Below are positions 10,757 through 22,115 of a stretch of 64,000 nt of DNA, in pieces. Position 1 is the first letter of the stretch. Each line of letters begins with the position of its first letter. The DNA comes from Chenopodium formosanum (Eukaryota > Streptophyta > Magnoliopsida > Caryophyllales > Amaranthaceae). The stretch lies in NCBI GenBank assembly GCA_024500155.1, contig CM044877.1:67102001-67166000 (forward strand), written 5' to 3'. The notes under the pieces were generated by a model that saw only the letters and a list, made by a program, of their open reading frames with translations, had not been told where the DNA came from and ran no database searches. A program made the position numbers and the translations under genes.

Positions 10757-13700
10757 GAAGGATTATCGGACGGGGATGCCAATAATGAGATGTGATAGCC
10801 AAGAGGACCTTTATCCACTCACTACCACCTTATCAAGCACTTCTCCATCAACCTTTACAACTTTAGCTTTGTCTATTTGGCATGATCGTTTGGGACATCC
10901 GGGATCTTCTATTTTAAAAACTCTTAGTAATAATAAACACATTGAATGTACTCACTCTTCTAGTTCTAGTGTTTGCCATTCTTGTGTACTTGGAAAACAT
11001 ATTAAGTTGCCATTTATTTCATCAAGTCCTTCTACTTATATGCCTTTTGATATTGTTAATAGTGATCTTTGGGCTTCTCCCGTTTTGAGTTCACCAGGTC
11101 ATCGTTATTATATGCTTGTGTTGGATGATTATTCTAAGTTTTTATGGACCTTTCCTTTAGCAAAAAAATCGGATGTTTTTGATAAAATATGAGCTTTCCA
11201 AGAATATATTCGTACTCAATTTAAACGACCTATAAAGACTTTTCAATGTGATAATGGGAGGGAATATGACAATGGACCATTTTGGGCATTGTGTGAGTCT
11301 AATGGTATGTCTTTTTGACTTTCGTGTCCTCATAATACATCACAAAATGGAAAGGCTGAGAGAAAAATTAGATCCTTGAACAATATAATTCGTACTCTTC
11401 TTACTCATGCCTCTTTACCTCCGCCTTTTTGGCATCATGTTTTGCAAATGGCAACTTATCTCCATAATATTCTTCCAAGTAAATTACTAGAGTACAAATC
11501 TCCTCTCCAAGTTCTTTAAAAAAAGGAACCTTCTTACTCTCACTTACGTGTCTTTGGGCGTTTATGTTATCCCTTATTTCCTTCCACTACCATTAATAAA
11601 CTCCAAACTCGATCTACACCATGTGTATTTTTGGTATTTCCACCGAATCATAGGGGATATAAGTGTTATGATTTATCTTCTAATAAAATCATTGATAGAG
11701 TATAAAACATATTCCTGGGCCTCAACCAAAAGCTTAAGCTTTTGGTTGAGCTGGTCCTTTAACATGGTATCGGAGCCAGTGTGACACAAATGTCACGGGT
11801 TCAAATCTCATCCGCCCCTCCTTCAAAGTGGAATTAATTCGCACCAGGTATGGGTGGGCGTGTTTTGCATCCACATTTCGAGCCCAAAGGGTCTTTCATG
11901 TGAGGGGGAGTGATAGAGTATAAAGCATATTTCTGGGCCTCAACCATCAGCTTAAGCTTTTGGTTGAGTTGGTCCTCTAACAATTATAATATGTAGACAT
12001 GTTGTGTTTGATGAAAATGTGTTTCCTTTTGCTAAATTACATACTCCAAAATCTCATACATATGATTTTTTGGACAATGGTCTTAGTTCTTATACCATTC
12101 ACCATATGCAATCTGTTGGGCAGCCCGCTGAATCTCATCCAACCCTACAGCAAAGCACACCCATCACTCCAACCTCTCCAAACCGAAATGGGCCGCAACC
12201 AGCCATCTCATCTAGCAACCCACTTTCGTTTTTCTCTTCACCAACCCAAGATCGAAGTGGGCCGCCTCCTGACTTTCCTCCTAGCAGCCCACTTCAGCTC
12301 TCTTCTCCTAATTCTCCTACCAAACACAATAGCACCGAGGCTACTGTTGGGCAGAATGCCTCTCAAATGGATTGTGGGCATGTTCAATTAGCCACAACTC
12401 CATTGAGAGGTACCCACATAGTCAGCCCACGTGCTACTCTTTCACCCAGCCCACAAATTCACGCCCCACAACCTCCCCCTCCTACTTCTATTGTCACGCG
12501 AAGCAAAAATGGAATTGTTAAACCAAACCCGAAATATAAAAAATTCAATACTATGGTGTCTAGTGTTAAGAAATCTCCTTTACCTCGTAACCCCATTTCT
12601 GCTTTACGTGACCCGAATTGGAAATCGGCTATGGATGATGAATCTAATGCTCTTATTAAAAATAAGACGTGGTAGTTGGTGCCCCGTCCACCTGATGTTA
12701 ATGTCATTCGTTCTATGTGGATTTTTACTCATAAGATGAAATCTGACGGTTCTTTTGAGAGGCATAAAGCCCGTCTTGTAGGTGATGGCAAAAAACAACA
12801 GGTTGGCATTGATTGTGGGGATACTTTTAGCTCGGTGGTGAAGCCGGCAACCATCCGTACTGTGCTTAGCTTGGCCTTATCCAAGGCTTGGGACATTCAT
12901 CAACTTGATGTTAAGAATGCTTTTTTGCATGGTGAGATTAATGAGATAGTTTAAATGCATCAACCTCTTGGTTTCCGTGATCAGACTCATCCTGATTATG
13001 TATGTTTACTACGGAAATTGTTATATGGTCTTAAGCAGGCACCTAGAGCTTGGTACAGGCGATTTGCTGACTTTGTTGCTTCTATTGGTTTTACTAATAG
13101 CAAGTGTGACAATTCTCTCTTTATTTACCGTGTTGGCAAGAATGTGGCTTACTTATTACTATATGTTGATGACATTATTCTTACAGTTTCTTCTGATGCT
13201 CTAACGTATTCTATTATGTCCCTTCTTAGCGCAGAGTTTGCTATGAAGGACTTGAGTCCTCTAAATTATTTTCTTGGCATTGCTGTGACACGACATAAGG
13301 GTGGATTATATTTGTCAAAACGAAAATATGCAGAGGAAATCATTGAAAGGGCAGGGATGAGCTCTTTCAAGTCTTCGGCCACTCCGGTTGAAGCTAAGCC
13401 GAAGGTCAGTACTTCGGGTGCCCCTTTTGCCGATTCGACCTTGTACCGCAGCCTGGCTAGAGCGCTGCAATATCTTACTTTTACAAGGCCGGATATATCT
13501 TATGCCATGAAACAAGTATGCTTACACATGCATGATCCGAAGGATACTTATATGGCTGATCTTAAGCGAATCATTCGATACATACAAGGTACACTTAAGC
13601 ATGGCTTGCATCTTTATCCTTCATCTACTTCTACACTTATATCCTATACAGATGTTGATTGGGGTGGTTGTCCCGATACGAGACGTTCAACGTCCGGATA

Positions 13701-13918
13701 CTGTGTATTTTTGGGTGATAACTTGATTTCTTGGTCCTCAAAACGCCAACCTACTCTTTCCAAGTCTTGTGCTGAGGCCGTGTACAGGGGTGTGGACAAT
13801 GTGGTTTCTGAGTCATGTTGGCTTCGTAATTTATTATTGGAGTTACATTGTCCAATTAAGAAGGCTATACCTTGGTATATTGTGATAATGTGAGTGCTAT
13901 TTACCTATCCTGTAATCC
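10755..13918 (+). pseudogene. Element A pol (integrase, reverse transcriptase, RNase H), broken
   Basis: One frame apart from the TRIM. GAG-pre-integrase (IWHDRLGHPG, then CHSCVLGKH) leads to the integrase core (FDIVNSDLWASP, LDDYSK, CDNGREYDN, SQNGKAERK). A Pro/Ser-rich linker follows at 12130-12480. Reverse transcriptase has LDVKNAFLHGEI and LLYVDDIIL, the catalytic YVDD box. RNase H has YTDVDWGGC and CAEAVYRGVDN. In-frame stops are at 11190-11192, 11316-11318, 11517-11519, 12673-12675 and 12952-12954, with a frameshift near 13870. Element B interrupts it after SCNPV, and the C-terminus resumes beyond B at 29559. One RNase H motif has D, the usual second-position residues being changed, but I did not assess activity. 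Confidence 0.9.
11693..11982 (+). mobile_element. TRIM element inserted in element A pol
   Basis: Two 72-bp LTRs (11693-11764 and 11911-11982) start TGATAGAGTATAAA and end TAACA. PBS TGGTATCGGAGCC follows the left LTR at 11765. The polypurine run TGAGGGGGAG precedes the right LTR. Flanking duplications ATCAT (11688-11692) and ATTAT (11983-11987) differ at one base. The internal part is only 146 bp and non-coding. A palindromic AAAGCTTAAGCTTTTGG motif lies inside each LTR. Miniature elements like this need proteins from an autonomous LTR element. Confidence 0.9.
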
Positions 13919-14538
13919 GGTACTGTAGGGAATAATTTCAAGCCTTAATCCCACTAGCTTGAACCCCACTGTGATCATACACTAAAGTACAGTGGCGTCC
14001 AAAAGGGAAGAAGATAGAGCAAAAGAGTCGCCAACAAGTTTTTTAGGAACTTGTAAACCGTTCACGAGGTGAAGGTTACACCTCTTAACGATCCAAGAGA
14101 TCGTCAACTCCATAAGGTCTAGAACCAAATAAGGGTTTGGGGATGAAGGTACAAATCCAACCTAAAAGAGATTGAATCTGCCCTAATAATAGGCATCTAC
14201 TTTATTCTGATCGTATTCATGTGCGCTTTCTAATTAACATGCAATCAATAGGATTAACCCTAAACCTGTTTATCTATGTTGGTTGAATATTAATGCACAA
14301 ATAAACTATTATTGGCGATCACTTGAAATTATAATCAAAATTAAACCTAACAAGATTATTAATTATCTTATTAAGCATGATTACAAGTACAAATTCCCTT
14401 TAAGCATGCATAGAAGGTGTGATCAAGCAATAACAATAAATATCATCAAGCAACATAATAATAATCAATAATCATGAATAAAAATTATAATAATCATAAT
14501 AATAATAATATCATCATAAATAAAATAATCATCATCAA

Positions 14539-14540
<2 letters not shown>

Positions 14541-14577
<37 letters not shown>
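14541..14577. repeat. AAT microsatellite in LTR of B
   Basis: About 12 AAT/ATA units inside AT-rich trinucleotide-like sequence from 14470 to 14620. The equivalent tract in the other LTR (about 28231-28277) is longer, as expected for slippage after insertion. Confidence 0.85.
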
Positions 14578-14578
<1 letters not shown>

Positions 14579-15092
14579 TTCATGATCATCATAAATTATA
14601 ACAATTATAACCATAATCATGTTCATGTTTATATTAAAGCTTATTCATGTTCATGTTAATATTAAAGCATAGTAATAATAGCAAGATCCTAGGCATGATA
14701 CTAACAAGATTAATAACAAACCCTAGCATGTCACTAAGCAATAAAAATCAAATCTTTAACCCTAACATGATACTAACATGAATAAATATTAGGAAGAACA
14801 TAGGAAGCATCGTAACAATCATATTTAATATTAAAATTACCCTAGACTTGATACTAGGAATATCATAAGAACAATGTAAACATGATTTCTACATCATAAT
14901 ATCAATTAAAACCATTAAAGTACTTACTTTGATGCCTCGTACCTCTTTCTTTCACGTCTAGGGCGAAGGCAACTTCGAATATGGCTAGGTGTTTCTAGAT
15001 CTTAGAAGAAAGATGAAATAATCAAGAAAAATTGATGAGGATTGGTTAATGATGGATGTAGATGATGAATGAAAACGGAGTTTTTAATACGA

Positions 15093-15253
15093 TATTTATA
15101 GAGAAAATCAGCCAAAAAGATAAATTAAACAAAACAGAGTCTGACGCATAAAAAATAGAGCTGGCGCCACCCTTGGCTAACTGGCACCAGGGACCAACAC
15201 TAGCGCCAGGCGCCAATGGCTAGCGCCAGGCGCCAGGCCTGGTTCCAGGCGCC
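15093..15253 (-). promoter_or_regulatory. LTR promoter of B (3' copy): TATA box and GGCGCC cluster
   Basis: TATAAATA on the minus strand at 15100-15093. GGCGCC occurs exactly at 15163, 15209, 15229 and 15248, with several one-base variants between. In element orientation the cluster lies about 60-150 bp upstream of the TATA box. The same order recurs in element C. Confidence 0.6.
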
Positions 15254-15823
15254 AAGCTTATTTCCAACGCGTTTTCGCAAATCAGATAAGTTTACCGTAC
15301 TGAAGGATAAAATCATATAATTTCCTCGAAAATGCTATTTGATTTTGATTAAAACTCTGAAAAGTCAAAAGTCAATTTATCAATGCTAATTGAATTAGGA
15401 ATGAAAAGAACCTTCTAGAAGATTCTAGAAGACTAAAACCATTCCTAATTGCATTAGGAATGATAAATCATATTAGGCCCTCCCCTAGATCATTGGGCCG
15501 TATATAAGGCTCAAACCGGCCCAGTTTAGTAAATTGGCCATAACTTCCTCAATATTCATCGGAATTGGGCTTATAATATATCGTTGGAAAGGTCTTTACA
15601 AGCCCCATCCAACTACACTACTATTGGACCCATATCATGGACCAACCAAACTGGATTGACTGTTTTTTTAAAATAATTTTTCAAAAACAGAGAGAAGAGA
15701 AAAGAAAATAAAACTTTCCGCAACACTAGACTTTCCACACTTTCGCTTCATTCGATTATGATTCGACGTGAAAGGTACTTATCACTGGGTTTGGTTTTGG
15801 GGAGACACAATTGAGTGTCTACA

Positions 15824-15836
15824 GAAGCCCCCACTT
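15824..15836 (-). other. Polypurine tract of element B
   Basis: On the minus strand AAGTGGGGGCTTC ends directly before the 3' LTR start TGTAGACA. It would prime plus-strand DNA synthesis. Element C has the same tract at 48961-48973. Confidence 0.8.
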
Positions 15837-16111
15837 TGACTGAGTTTGGAGAAACGCAAGTTTTGAAAACAAAAGTCAAAGTAGCGATAGGGACGGAGAA
15901 TGATTCAGAACGTTCTGTGATCCTAAATCAATCTTGCAACGCCGATACCTGCAAACTAGCGTTAGTTAAACAGATAAAAGAGTTAAGAAACGTGTATCTT
16001 GCACCGTCGAGCACACGTCTCTGAAAGATAAGCGATTGTCTTGATGACCTCTACAAGCTAGAGAACGCCATCCCGCTTGAAAACCGCTACGCCTGTAAAT
16101 GCTTCCAAATT

Positions 16112-16364
16112 GGAAGATTGCTTCGCCTGAAACGATCCTCCTCCGCTATGATAATATTCCACATCCAAGGGAATACCATTGAAGATTGCTTCTCTTGAAA
16201 CAAACCCTCATCCGTATTGATAATATTCCACGTCCAAGGGAATACTATCGAAGATTGCTTCTCTTGAAACAATCTCCATCCGCATTGATAATATTCCGCG
16301 TCCAAGGGAATACTATTGAAGATTGCTTCTGTTGAAACAATCCTCAGTTGTTGCAATAATTTTC
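16112..16364. repeat. Tandem repeat, ~69-bp unit, about 3.5 copies
   Basis: GAAGATTGCTTC begins units at 16112, 16181, 16250 and 16318. Each unit contains GATAATATTCC and CCAAGGGAATAC. It lies in the 3' untranslated part of B (element sense). Element C has one or two copies of related sequence in the opposite orientation near 48575-48690. Confidence 0.85.
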
Positions 16365-16433
16365 CAAAGGAAATTACCGAAGATCCACGCCTGTCGATAT
16401 TTAAAAGTTTGCCTGAACTTTGCTCCCACTATG

Positions 16434-16553
16434 CCTGTACGTCGGCGCTTCCGTTGCTTTGAACCTGTACGTTGGTGCTCTTTTGCTTTTGAACCTATAT
16501 GTCGGTGCTTTTTTGCTAATGAGCCAATGCTTAGGCGCTTTAAGCTAAGTGAG
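16434..16553. repeat. Tandem repeat, 30-bp unit, four copies
   Basis: Units start at exactly 16434, 16464, 16494 and 16524 with CCTGTACGTCGG-like sequence. The unit length is a multiple of three, and on the plus strand a 10-residue motif (EPVRRRFRCF, EPVRWCSFAF and so on) repeats in an 87-codon open frame at 16323-16586. I do not recognise that frame as a protein and think the openness is a by-product of the repeat. Confidence 0.8.
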
Positions 16554-16693
16554 ACGATTTCTTACCAGGTCGATCACTTCATGTAATCAAGCCGATCATG
16601 TCAAATTTCTTAGAGGGGCTAACTAGCGCACCAAGGAACCCGAAAATATGTTGCAGAAGGCTAGCACAACCTCATCAGGTTGCTGGGTGCTTT

Positions 16694-16827
16694 GGCGCCA
16701 CTGAAAAACCATCAGCGCCACCTTATTAGCATTAGCGCCAGGCGCTGATATTGGCGCCAGGCGCCAAGCCTAATTTGTTACGCCAATGCATAGGGCTTGG
16801 CGCCAGCACGGGGATTTCCTTAAATAC
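16694..16827 (+). promoter_or_regulatory. GGCGCC cluster and TATA-like box upstream of antisense gene 1
   Basis: GGCGCC at 16694, 16753, 16760 and 16799, plus AGCGCC variants, followed by TTAAATAC at 16820-16827. The first site reads TTTGGCGCC, which fits the plant E2F consensus TTTSSCGC. The first ATG of antisense gene 1 is ~600 bp downstream, so a long leader or an untranslated intron would be needed. Promoter function is inferred from position only. Confidence 0.45.
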
Positions 16828-17429
16828 CCCTTTCCTCTTCATTTTGCTGGCTACTCGTCGCGATTTTGCTCAAAAAAGTTCGAAAAATTCAATTGCTCGG
16901 TGCTTGCTCGTTTCTCAACCGAATTCGCTCAAATTTGTTGCAAATCAAAGCTCTTTTGTAAGTTTTCTTCAAACTCACATAAGTTTTTACGAATTCTTGG
17001 CATGTTTATTCACGAATTTTATGAAAATTCGAAACTTATAATGCTTAATTTGCTTTGTTTGTCAAGTTTTATGCCATGAAATTGCTTGATTATGCTTGTA
17101 TATTGCCTTGGGAGTAATTTGAGACTTGTTTGACTCAATTTGGTGAAGAAATGAGCTATTTGCCATTGTTGGACCTCCTAAGGCCGTGAAGAACAATGTG
17201 GCTTGTTCTTGATATTTTTGCTAGCAATTCTTGTTCAATTCGTCACAATAATTACTATAGTATTGCAAGAAATTGTTTGATCGCTTGAAAAATGCTGTTA
17301 TGCTCAATTTGAATTTGTGCTCTGTTTTAGTACTACGTACTCTGTTTTTGCGAACATAGTATCATGCGGCTAGGCGAACCTTAGATACTATATAGAACCT
17401 TAATTTATGATAATTTTGCACAATGTAGC

Positions 17430-19740
17430 ATGGCTAGACAGCGAGGCTCGGGTTCACGGTCCCGAAACGCTAGACGGGAGCATGAGCCCGTGGAGGACGA
17501 CGCCGAGCCGTCCACTTCGCTTGGTCGACTCCCGAAGTGGGATGAGCGGACCCTGTTCTTCGTCCCTGTCTACTACATTTCTGAGAGGGTGAGACGGGGC
17601 ATCGCGCCCGGGAAGACGCGACATCACGGCTCCGGCTGTGATGGTTTAGGCGATTTGTACAGGATGTACATTGCCAGGGATCTTGAGACGAGACTCCTAT
17701 GGGAGTCTTGCGGACTAGCTACTTTGTTCGAGACCTCCGAGGCTATGATTGCCTCCAGCGGGGGTCACCATGTAGTGCGCGCTTTGGTGGAGTTCTTCTG
17801 GGACACCACCAACACCTTCCATTTCCCCTGGGGCGAGATGATGGTCACCCCTACGGACTTCAATCTCATCACAGGACTGGAGTTCACCTCTGTGCCGCTG
17901 CCGTTTGACAGCGGAATCGACGTCTTTTCTTCAGAGGTCGAGGAGCTATTGGGGCCGATCACTATTCGGGCCCGAGATGAGGTCGAGACGACTCAGTTTA
18001 GTGCTAGAGGAATTCGCCGCTCGACACTGGCAGCGGCTCTTGATGACGATGCGACCACCCGAGAGCAGCGGGTGCGCATCTTTGTGCTGATGTTGTTGTC
18101 AGGGACATTCTCCCCTGACAAAGGTAGTAGGGCGTTGCTTTACTATCTTCCTGCTGTCCGTGATCTTCACCGGATCGGGACTTATGACTGGGCCAGCGTG
18201 GCCTATGCTGACTTCGTTTGTGCGCTGAGGGACTCGTGTTCACACCGGTCCTTTGGGACGAACGTTGCTTTTTTTGCCTTTTGGAAGGTCGTAGAGGTAA
18301 ACATTATTCCCTATAAAGTTTAGCTCTACATATTAGTTAGCATTTACTCACACATCTAACTCATTGTAGATCTGGTTCTACGAGTACTTTCCTTCTGCTG
18401 CGCCGGCGAGACCATCGCCACGGGGATTTCTAGTGAGGCCTCTTGGGGCGGTCATCATGTGGATATGTCTACTGCACATGTCCGGAACTGGATCATCTCG
18501 GTATGACTTTTATTGTTTATTTTGCTTTTCCGCGGTGCTTTAGACATATTCTTGCCTGATTGATGCTCTTTATAGGGACCTGAGGTGGTATACCGGCCGT
18601 GGGGTGGTTGGACAGTCCTTGGGTTAGCCGCACAGTATTCTGCTGAGCGTCGCTATTTTCTGGGGACTTACAGAGCGATCGCGTACTTAGGAGAGAGGGT
18701 CGCTAGACAGCATTCTTCTGATGTTCTCGTCGTTCCTGCTGCTCCACCACGTCATATGTTCGACGAGGCGCGGTTGTCGAGCATGTCTGAGGGAGCTGGT
18801 ACCCCTTGGTGATCCCATGTGATCTTCGGGCGGTGTTATGCTGAGGAGCTACTACCTTTATTAGCTCTAGCCCCCGTACCGGCTGAGGATGTGAGGGTAA
18901 GATTTTCAGGTTTTAATTTCCATTAAATAGTCCCCAAGTAATGTTTTACTGATTTTTTTTCGTTTTATCACGACGGTGCTACTGAGTTCGTGCCACCCCG
19001 TATGTCCATCCACTACCAGGGGATGTACGGCCGATCGAGGAGATGATTCCTCCGGCTCCCGAGGGCGAGCGCTTCGTAGAGCGATCGATTCCTCGCCACC
19101 AGACTCGAGTAAGCCTAGTTTTTTTAGAATTTTGTGTTCATATATCATGCATATTTACTGACTTATTTTCTGACAGTTTTCACGCGAGGTGGTTTCGGCG
19201 ATGGCACGATGCATAGATGCCTTCTGGAGCCAGCTCGTCTGGATGAGGAATGCGGCCACTTGCCGCCGGGATGACGTCATTCGAGAGGTAACCTTTCTTT
19301 ACTCTTTATTTTTGCATTCCTGCTTCAATTTTACCTTGTTTCCGATTTAATTCTTTTTGCAGGGCCAGCCTATTTCTTCTCACACCCGCACGAGACCTGA
19401 GGGGCTGAGGGATCCAGCGAGGTCTAGCTCGAGACGTCGTCGCACTTCGTCAGGGGGTAGTGGCGGTCGCTCTGAGGCTGCTCGAGCTGACGTTGCAGAG
19501 GGCTCGGGATCTTCTTCTGAGGGTGCTCACGCTGCACCGGTAGGAGAGGCTACCTCGGCTTTCAGAGGTGGTGGGATGTACGAGATAGGCTCGTCATCGC
19601 AGCAGCCTCTGCGGCCTCAGCCTCAGGTTGATTCTGACTGGAGTGGTCCTATATTGAGTCTTCCTCCTCCTACGGAGACTGGAGCTGGAGCTGGAGCTGG
19701 TGGAGAGGTGACTCCTCGTACGGCGCATTTTATGATATGA
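17430..19740 (+). pseudogene. Antisense extra gene 1 of B: plant-mobile-domain (MAIN-like) protein, six exons, damaged
   Basis: Runs opposite to gag-pol of B. Exons: 17430-18296 (289 codons, fully open), 18370-18500, 18576-18896, 18987-19108, 19177-19287 and 19363-19740. All introns are short and GT-AG. Exon 1 has an Arg/Ser-rich start, then the plant mobile domain, with GLATLFETSEAMIASS-, ALVEFFWDTTNTFHFPWGEM and TPTDFNLITGL as landmarks. The protein continues as IWFYEYFP in exon 2 and GPEVVYRPWGGW in exon 3. The last exon encodes a Ser/Gly-rich tail with a GAGAGAG run. Lesions: a one-base loss in exon 2 (exon 3 is only open in the shifted frame), TGA at 18810-18812 and a frameshift in exon 4. 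Plant mobile domains occur in MAIN/MAIL host proteins and in Tat elements; their role in the elements is unknown. GC content is far above the surroundings. Confidence 0.75.
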
Positions 19741-20204
19741 TGGGCCTACGTCCTCCAGCGCCGTAGTTTGTTCCTGTGTATATTTTATTTTGACTTTTCC
19801 TAGAACTTTGCCTTAAACTCATTATACATTTTGTATATTTATGTTATTATGAGTTTATTTAATTGTTATTATTATGTGTATGTTAGTGTGCAAGAAAAGA
19901 GTGTGACAAACAATTTTGCGCAAAAAATTCCGTCATTTTTATTATTGATGGAGGGTATCCGACTCTCTCCCCCAAAAAGAAAAATTAAAAAAGGAAAAAA
20001 TCGAATAAAATGTCGGGTGTTTGGAATTTAAAATAAGGTCCAAAAAGAATAATATAAATTAAAAATAATAGCTATATTTAATTAATTAAGAAAAAGGATA
20101 AAAAAGGAAGTTTAGGAAAATTAAACAGAGCCATAAAGTCATTAACCGACTCGAGTTTAATATTAAAAACGCAAGTTGAGCACGCGCGGCTGACCTGGCA
20201 ACTT

Positions 20205-20367
20205 GGCGCCAGCTGGCGCTACACTATGGCGCGTGGCGCCAGGCGCTACACTTAGCGTGTGGCGCCATGCGTTGGGGGCTGGCGCCAATCATGGGATTTT
20301 GACGCCAATTGACGTTGATACCGTATTTCATCTTGATTAAAACTCTTCGCAATTTGTGTACAAATAG
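20205..20367 (+). promoter_or_regulatory. GGCGCC cluster and TATA-like box upstream of antisense gene 2
   Basis: GGCGCC at 20205, 20235, 20261 and 20281 with GGCGCT variants, then TACAAATAG at 20359-20367 and the ATG of antisense gene 2 at 20439. The distances (about 75 bp from cluster to TATA-like box, 80 bp to ATG) suit a compact promoter. Inferred from position only. Confidence 0.5.
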
Positions 20368-20438
20368 CCCCCTGCCCAGCCGATTCTTCTCATAATTCCA
20401 GCGAATAAATAATTCTCTTCTTTAGAAAAACAATAATC

Positions 20439-21845
20439 ATGTCTTTAGTCACCAAAACCTTCACCCAATACACTCATGAATGGTGTCGATCTCTTAATGC
20501 TAGAGACAAAAAAGAATTAGATTTATTTCACCTGGGGGGAATTTATGGCATCAAAGGGGTAGATCTTGACCTAGACTTCTTACATACCGCTTTAGAATTT
20601 TGGAATGTTGATACTCATTGTTTCAGAATAGGGTATGATGAGATTAGCCCTTTGCTGGAGGAGTTTGGTGCTATTTTATGCTTCCCTGCAATAGACCTTG
20701 TAGTAATCCCTAGAGTAGACGCATATTATTATAAGGATTTTGAGCGCTTCTTTTCATATATATAGAAGAAGGGCGTTCCTGTTTTGCATGCTTAATCAAT
20801 TTTTTCTTAGTAGTGGTAAAAATAATGAGGGCCAATCAATTATAACCATTGTTTTAGAACAAATTGAATCAGGGAGAAATCCAATGCCATTGATAGTTGG
20901 AGAGACTATGATTAGTCTGGATGAATTGAAAAGGGACCCAAAAGCGCCTTTTCGCGGCTCTCCAATTTTATTACAGGTAGAAAAATAATATTTTTAATTA
21001 CAGAAATAAAAAAATATATTTTTGTATTGTAACAATAATTTATTTGCATTGCAATTTTTTCACAGATGTGGCTAATGGAGAGACTAGGATTAATTAGCCC
21101 TCCGGACGATATTGAAAAGTATACTCCCAATTGCTTCGTGAGAAGGAAGAAGCGCATCCCTAAAATTGGGCGCCATGGGTGGAGAAAAGTCTTCGAATCA
21201 CGTGATTTTGCTATCAAGTGGGTCTTCCCATGGTGGAAAATAGAAAGGATGGTTGGTGCTAACAAACAACCTTTCTGCCATCTTCCAAGCTTATCTCGTG
21301 TAACTTATTATTACCCCTGCAGGGTAAAAAGACAATACGACTTGCTTCAGAATATTCCTTCCGGGGATCTTCGTCCTCCCTATGAGTACCCTGTATCTCA
21401 AGAAGTAGATAGATTTGATGTTTATTGGAGCGCTAGACCTTTATGGGAAGTGATTACCCAAAAGGTTCCTCTTTCTTTGCCCAATGATGTAAAGAAGTGG
21501 TTGTTGAAGAAATCTTCGATTGATCAGGATAGAACCGATGTGAAGAATCGTCTAGGTGATAGGGTGATTCCTGCCAAGGAACGCCTAGGTGCAAGAATTG
21601 AATTTAAAACACCTACAATGCCTAGGAAGAAAAATGCTACCAAAGATAAAGGGAAAAGGAAAGCTAACACCACAGATAAAAAAGCTTGGGTGGAAAAGAA
21701 GCATGGAGTGTTAGTTGAAGGGGAGACCATCTACTCCAAAATTGAATGTAGGTCCTCTAAAGGATTCCTACTAGCTAAAGTTATGGATGAAGAGGAGGAA
21801 GCAGACAAAAATTGGAAAAGGGCGAGAAAGGAAAAGAAATATTAG
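20439..21845 (+). pseudogene. Antisense extra gene 2 of B, plant retroelement-associated protein with one intron and one frameshift
   Basis: Runs opposite to gag-pol of B. Starts MSLVTKTFTQYTHEWCRSL. The N-terminal part has LGGIYGIKGVDLDLDFL, ALEFWNVDTHCFRIGYDE and LEEFGAILCF, resembling a plant domain of unknown function common in retrotransposon-derived genes (I think DUF7745, from memory). Reading stops at 20763-20765 beside a TA run, where a one-base change moves the frame; it then continues as RRRAFLFCMLNQFFLSS. A phase-0 intron lies at 20977-21065 (CAG/GTAGAA, CACAG/ATG). Exon 2 starts MWLMERLGLISPPD and ends in a lysine-rich, basic tail (KKNATKDKGKRKAN) followed by an acidic patch (MDEEEEADK), suggestive of nuclear localisation. 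The gene is tail-to-tail with the integrase remnant, 535 bp apart. Confidence 0.65.
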
Positions 21846-22115
21846 GAGCATTGCTTAGCCTTAAATTTATTAGACTTAGATTATTATTTTTATTTAAAGT
21901 TAATTTATTTCAGCTTTATTTAAATTCCATCAATAATGTAATTTTATTTTATTAATGAAATTTCAGCTTTTAATTAATTGTTTACTTTAAATTTATTTTA
22001 TTAAAGTAATGAAAATCGAAAAAAAAAAAAAATTAATTTTTCAGAAATTCTTCGAGTACGGAAGTCGAAAATTTTCCGAAAACACCGAAATTCGCCCAGA
22101 GTTTATTTCCAGATT

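Larger units (their letters stand above)
13924..15823 (-). repeat. 3' LTR of element B
   Basis: 1,900 bp. On the minus strand it starts TGTAGACACTCAATTG and ends CCCTACA. Compared with the other copy it lacks a ~36-bp segment (present at 28677-28713) and has about 30 bp extra near 14620-14650. It contains a TATA box (minus, 15093-15100), a GGCGCC cluster (15163-15253) and an AAT microsatellite (14541-14577). Confidence 0.93.

Noticed and set aside
16323..16586. 87-codon plus-strand frame with 10-residue repeats
   Set aside because: Openness follows from a 30-bp tandem repeat; no homologous protein recognised and no such frame in C.
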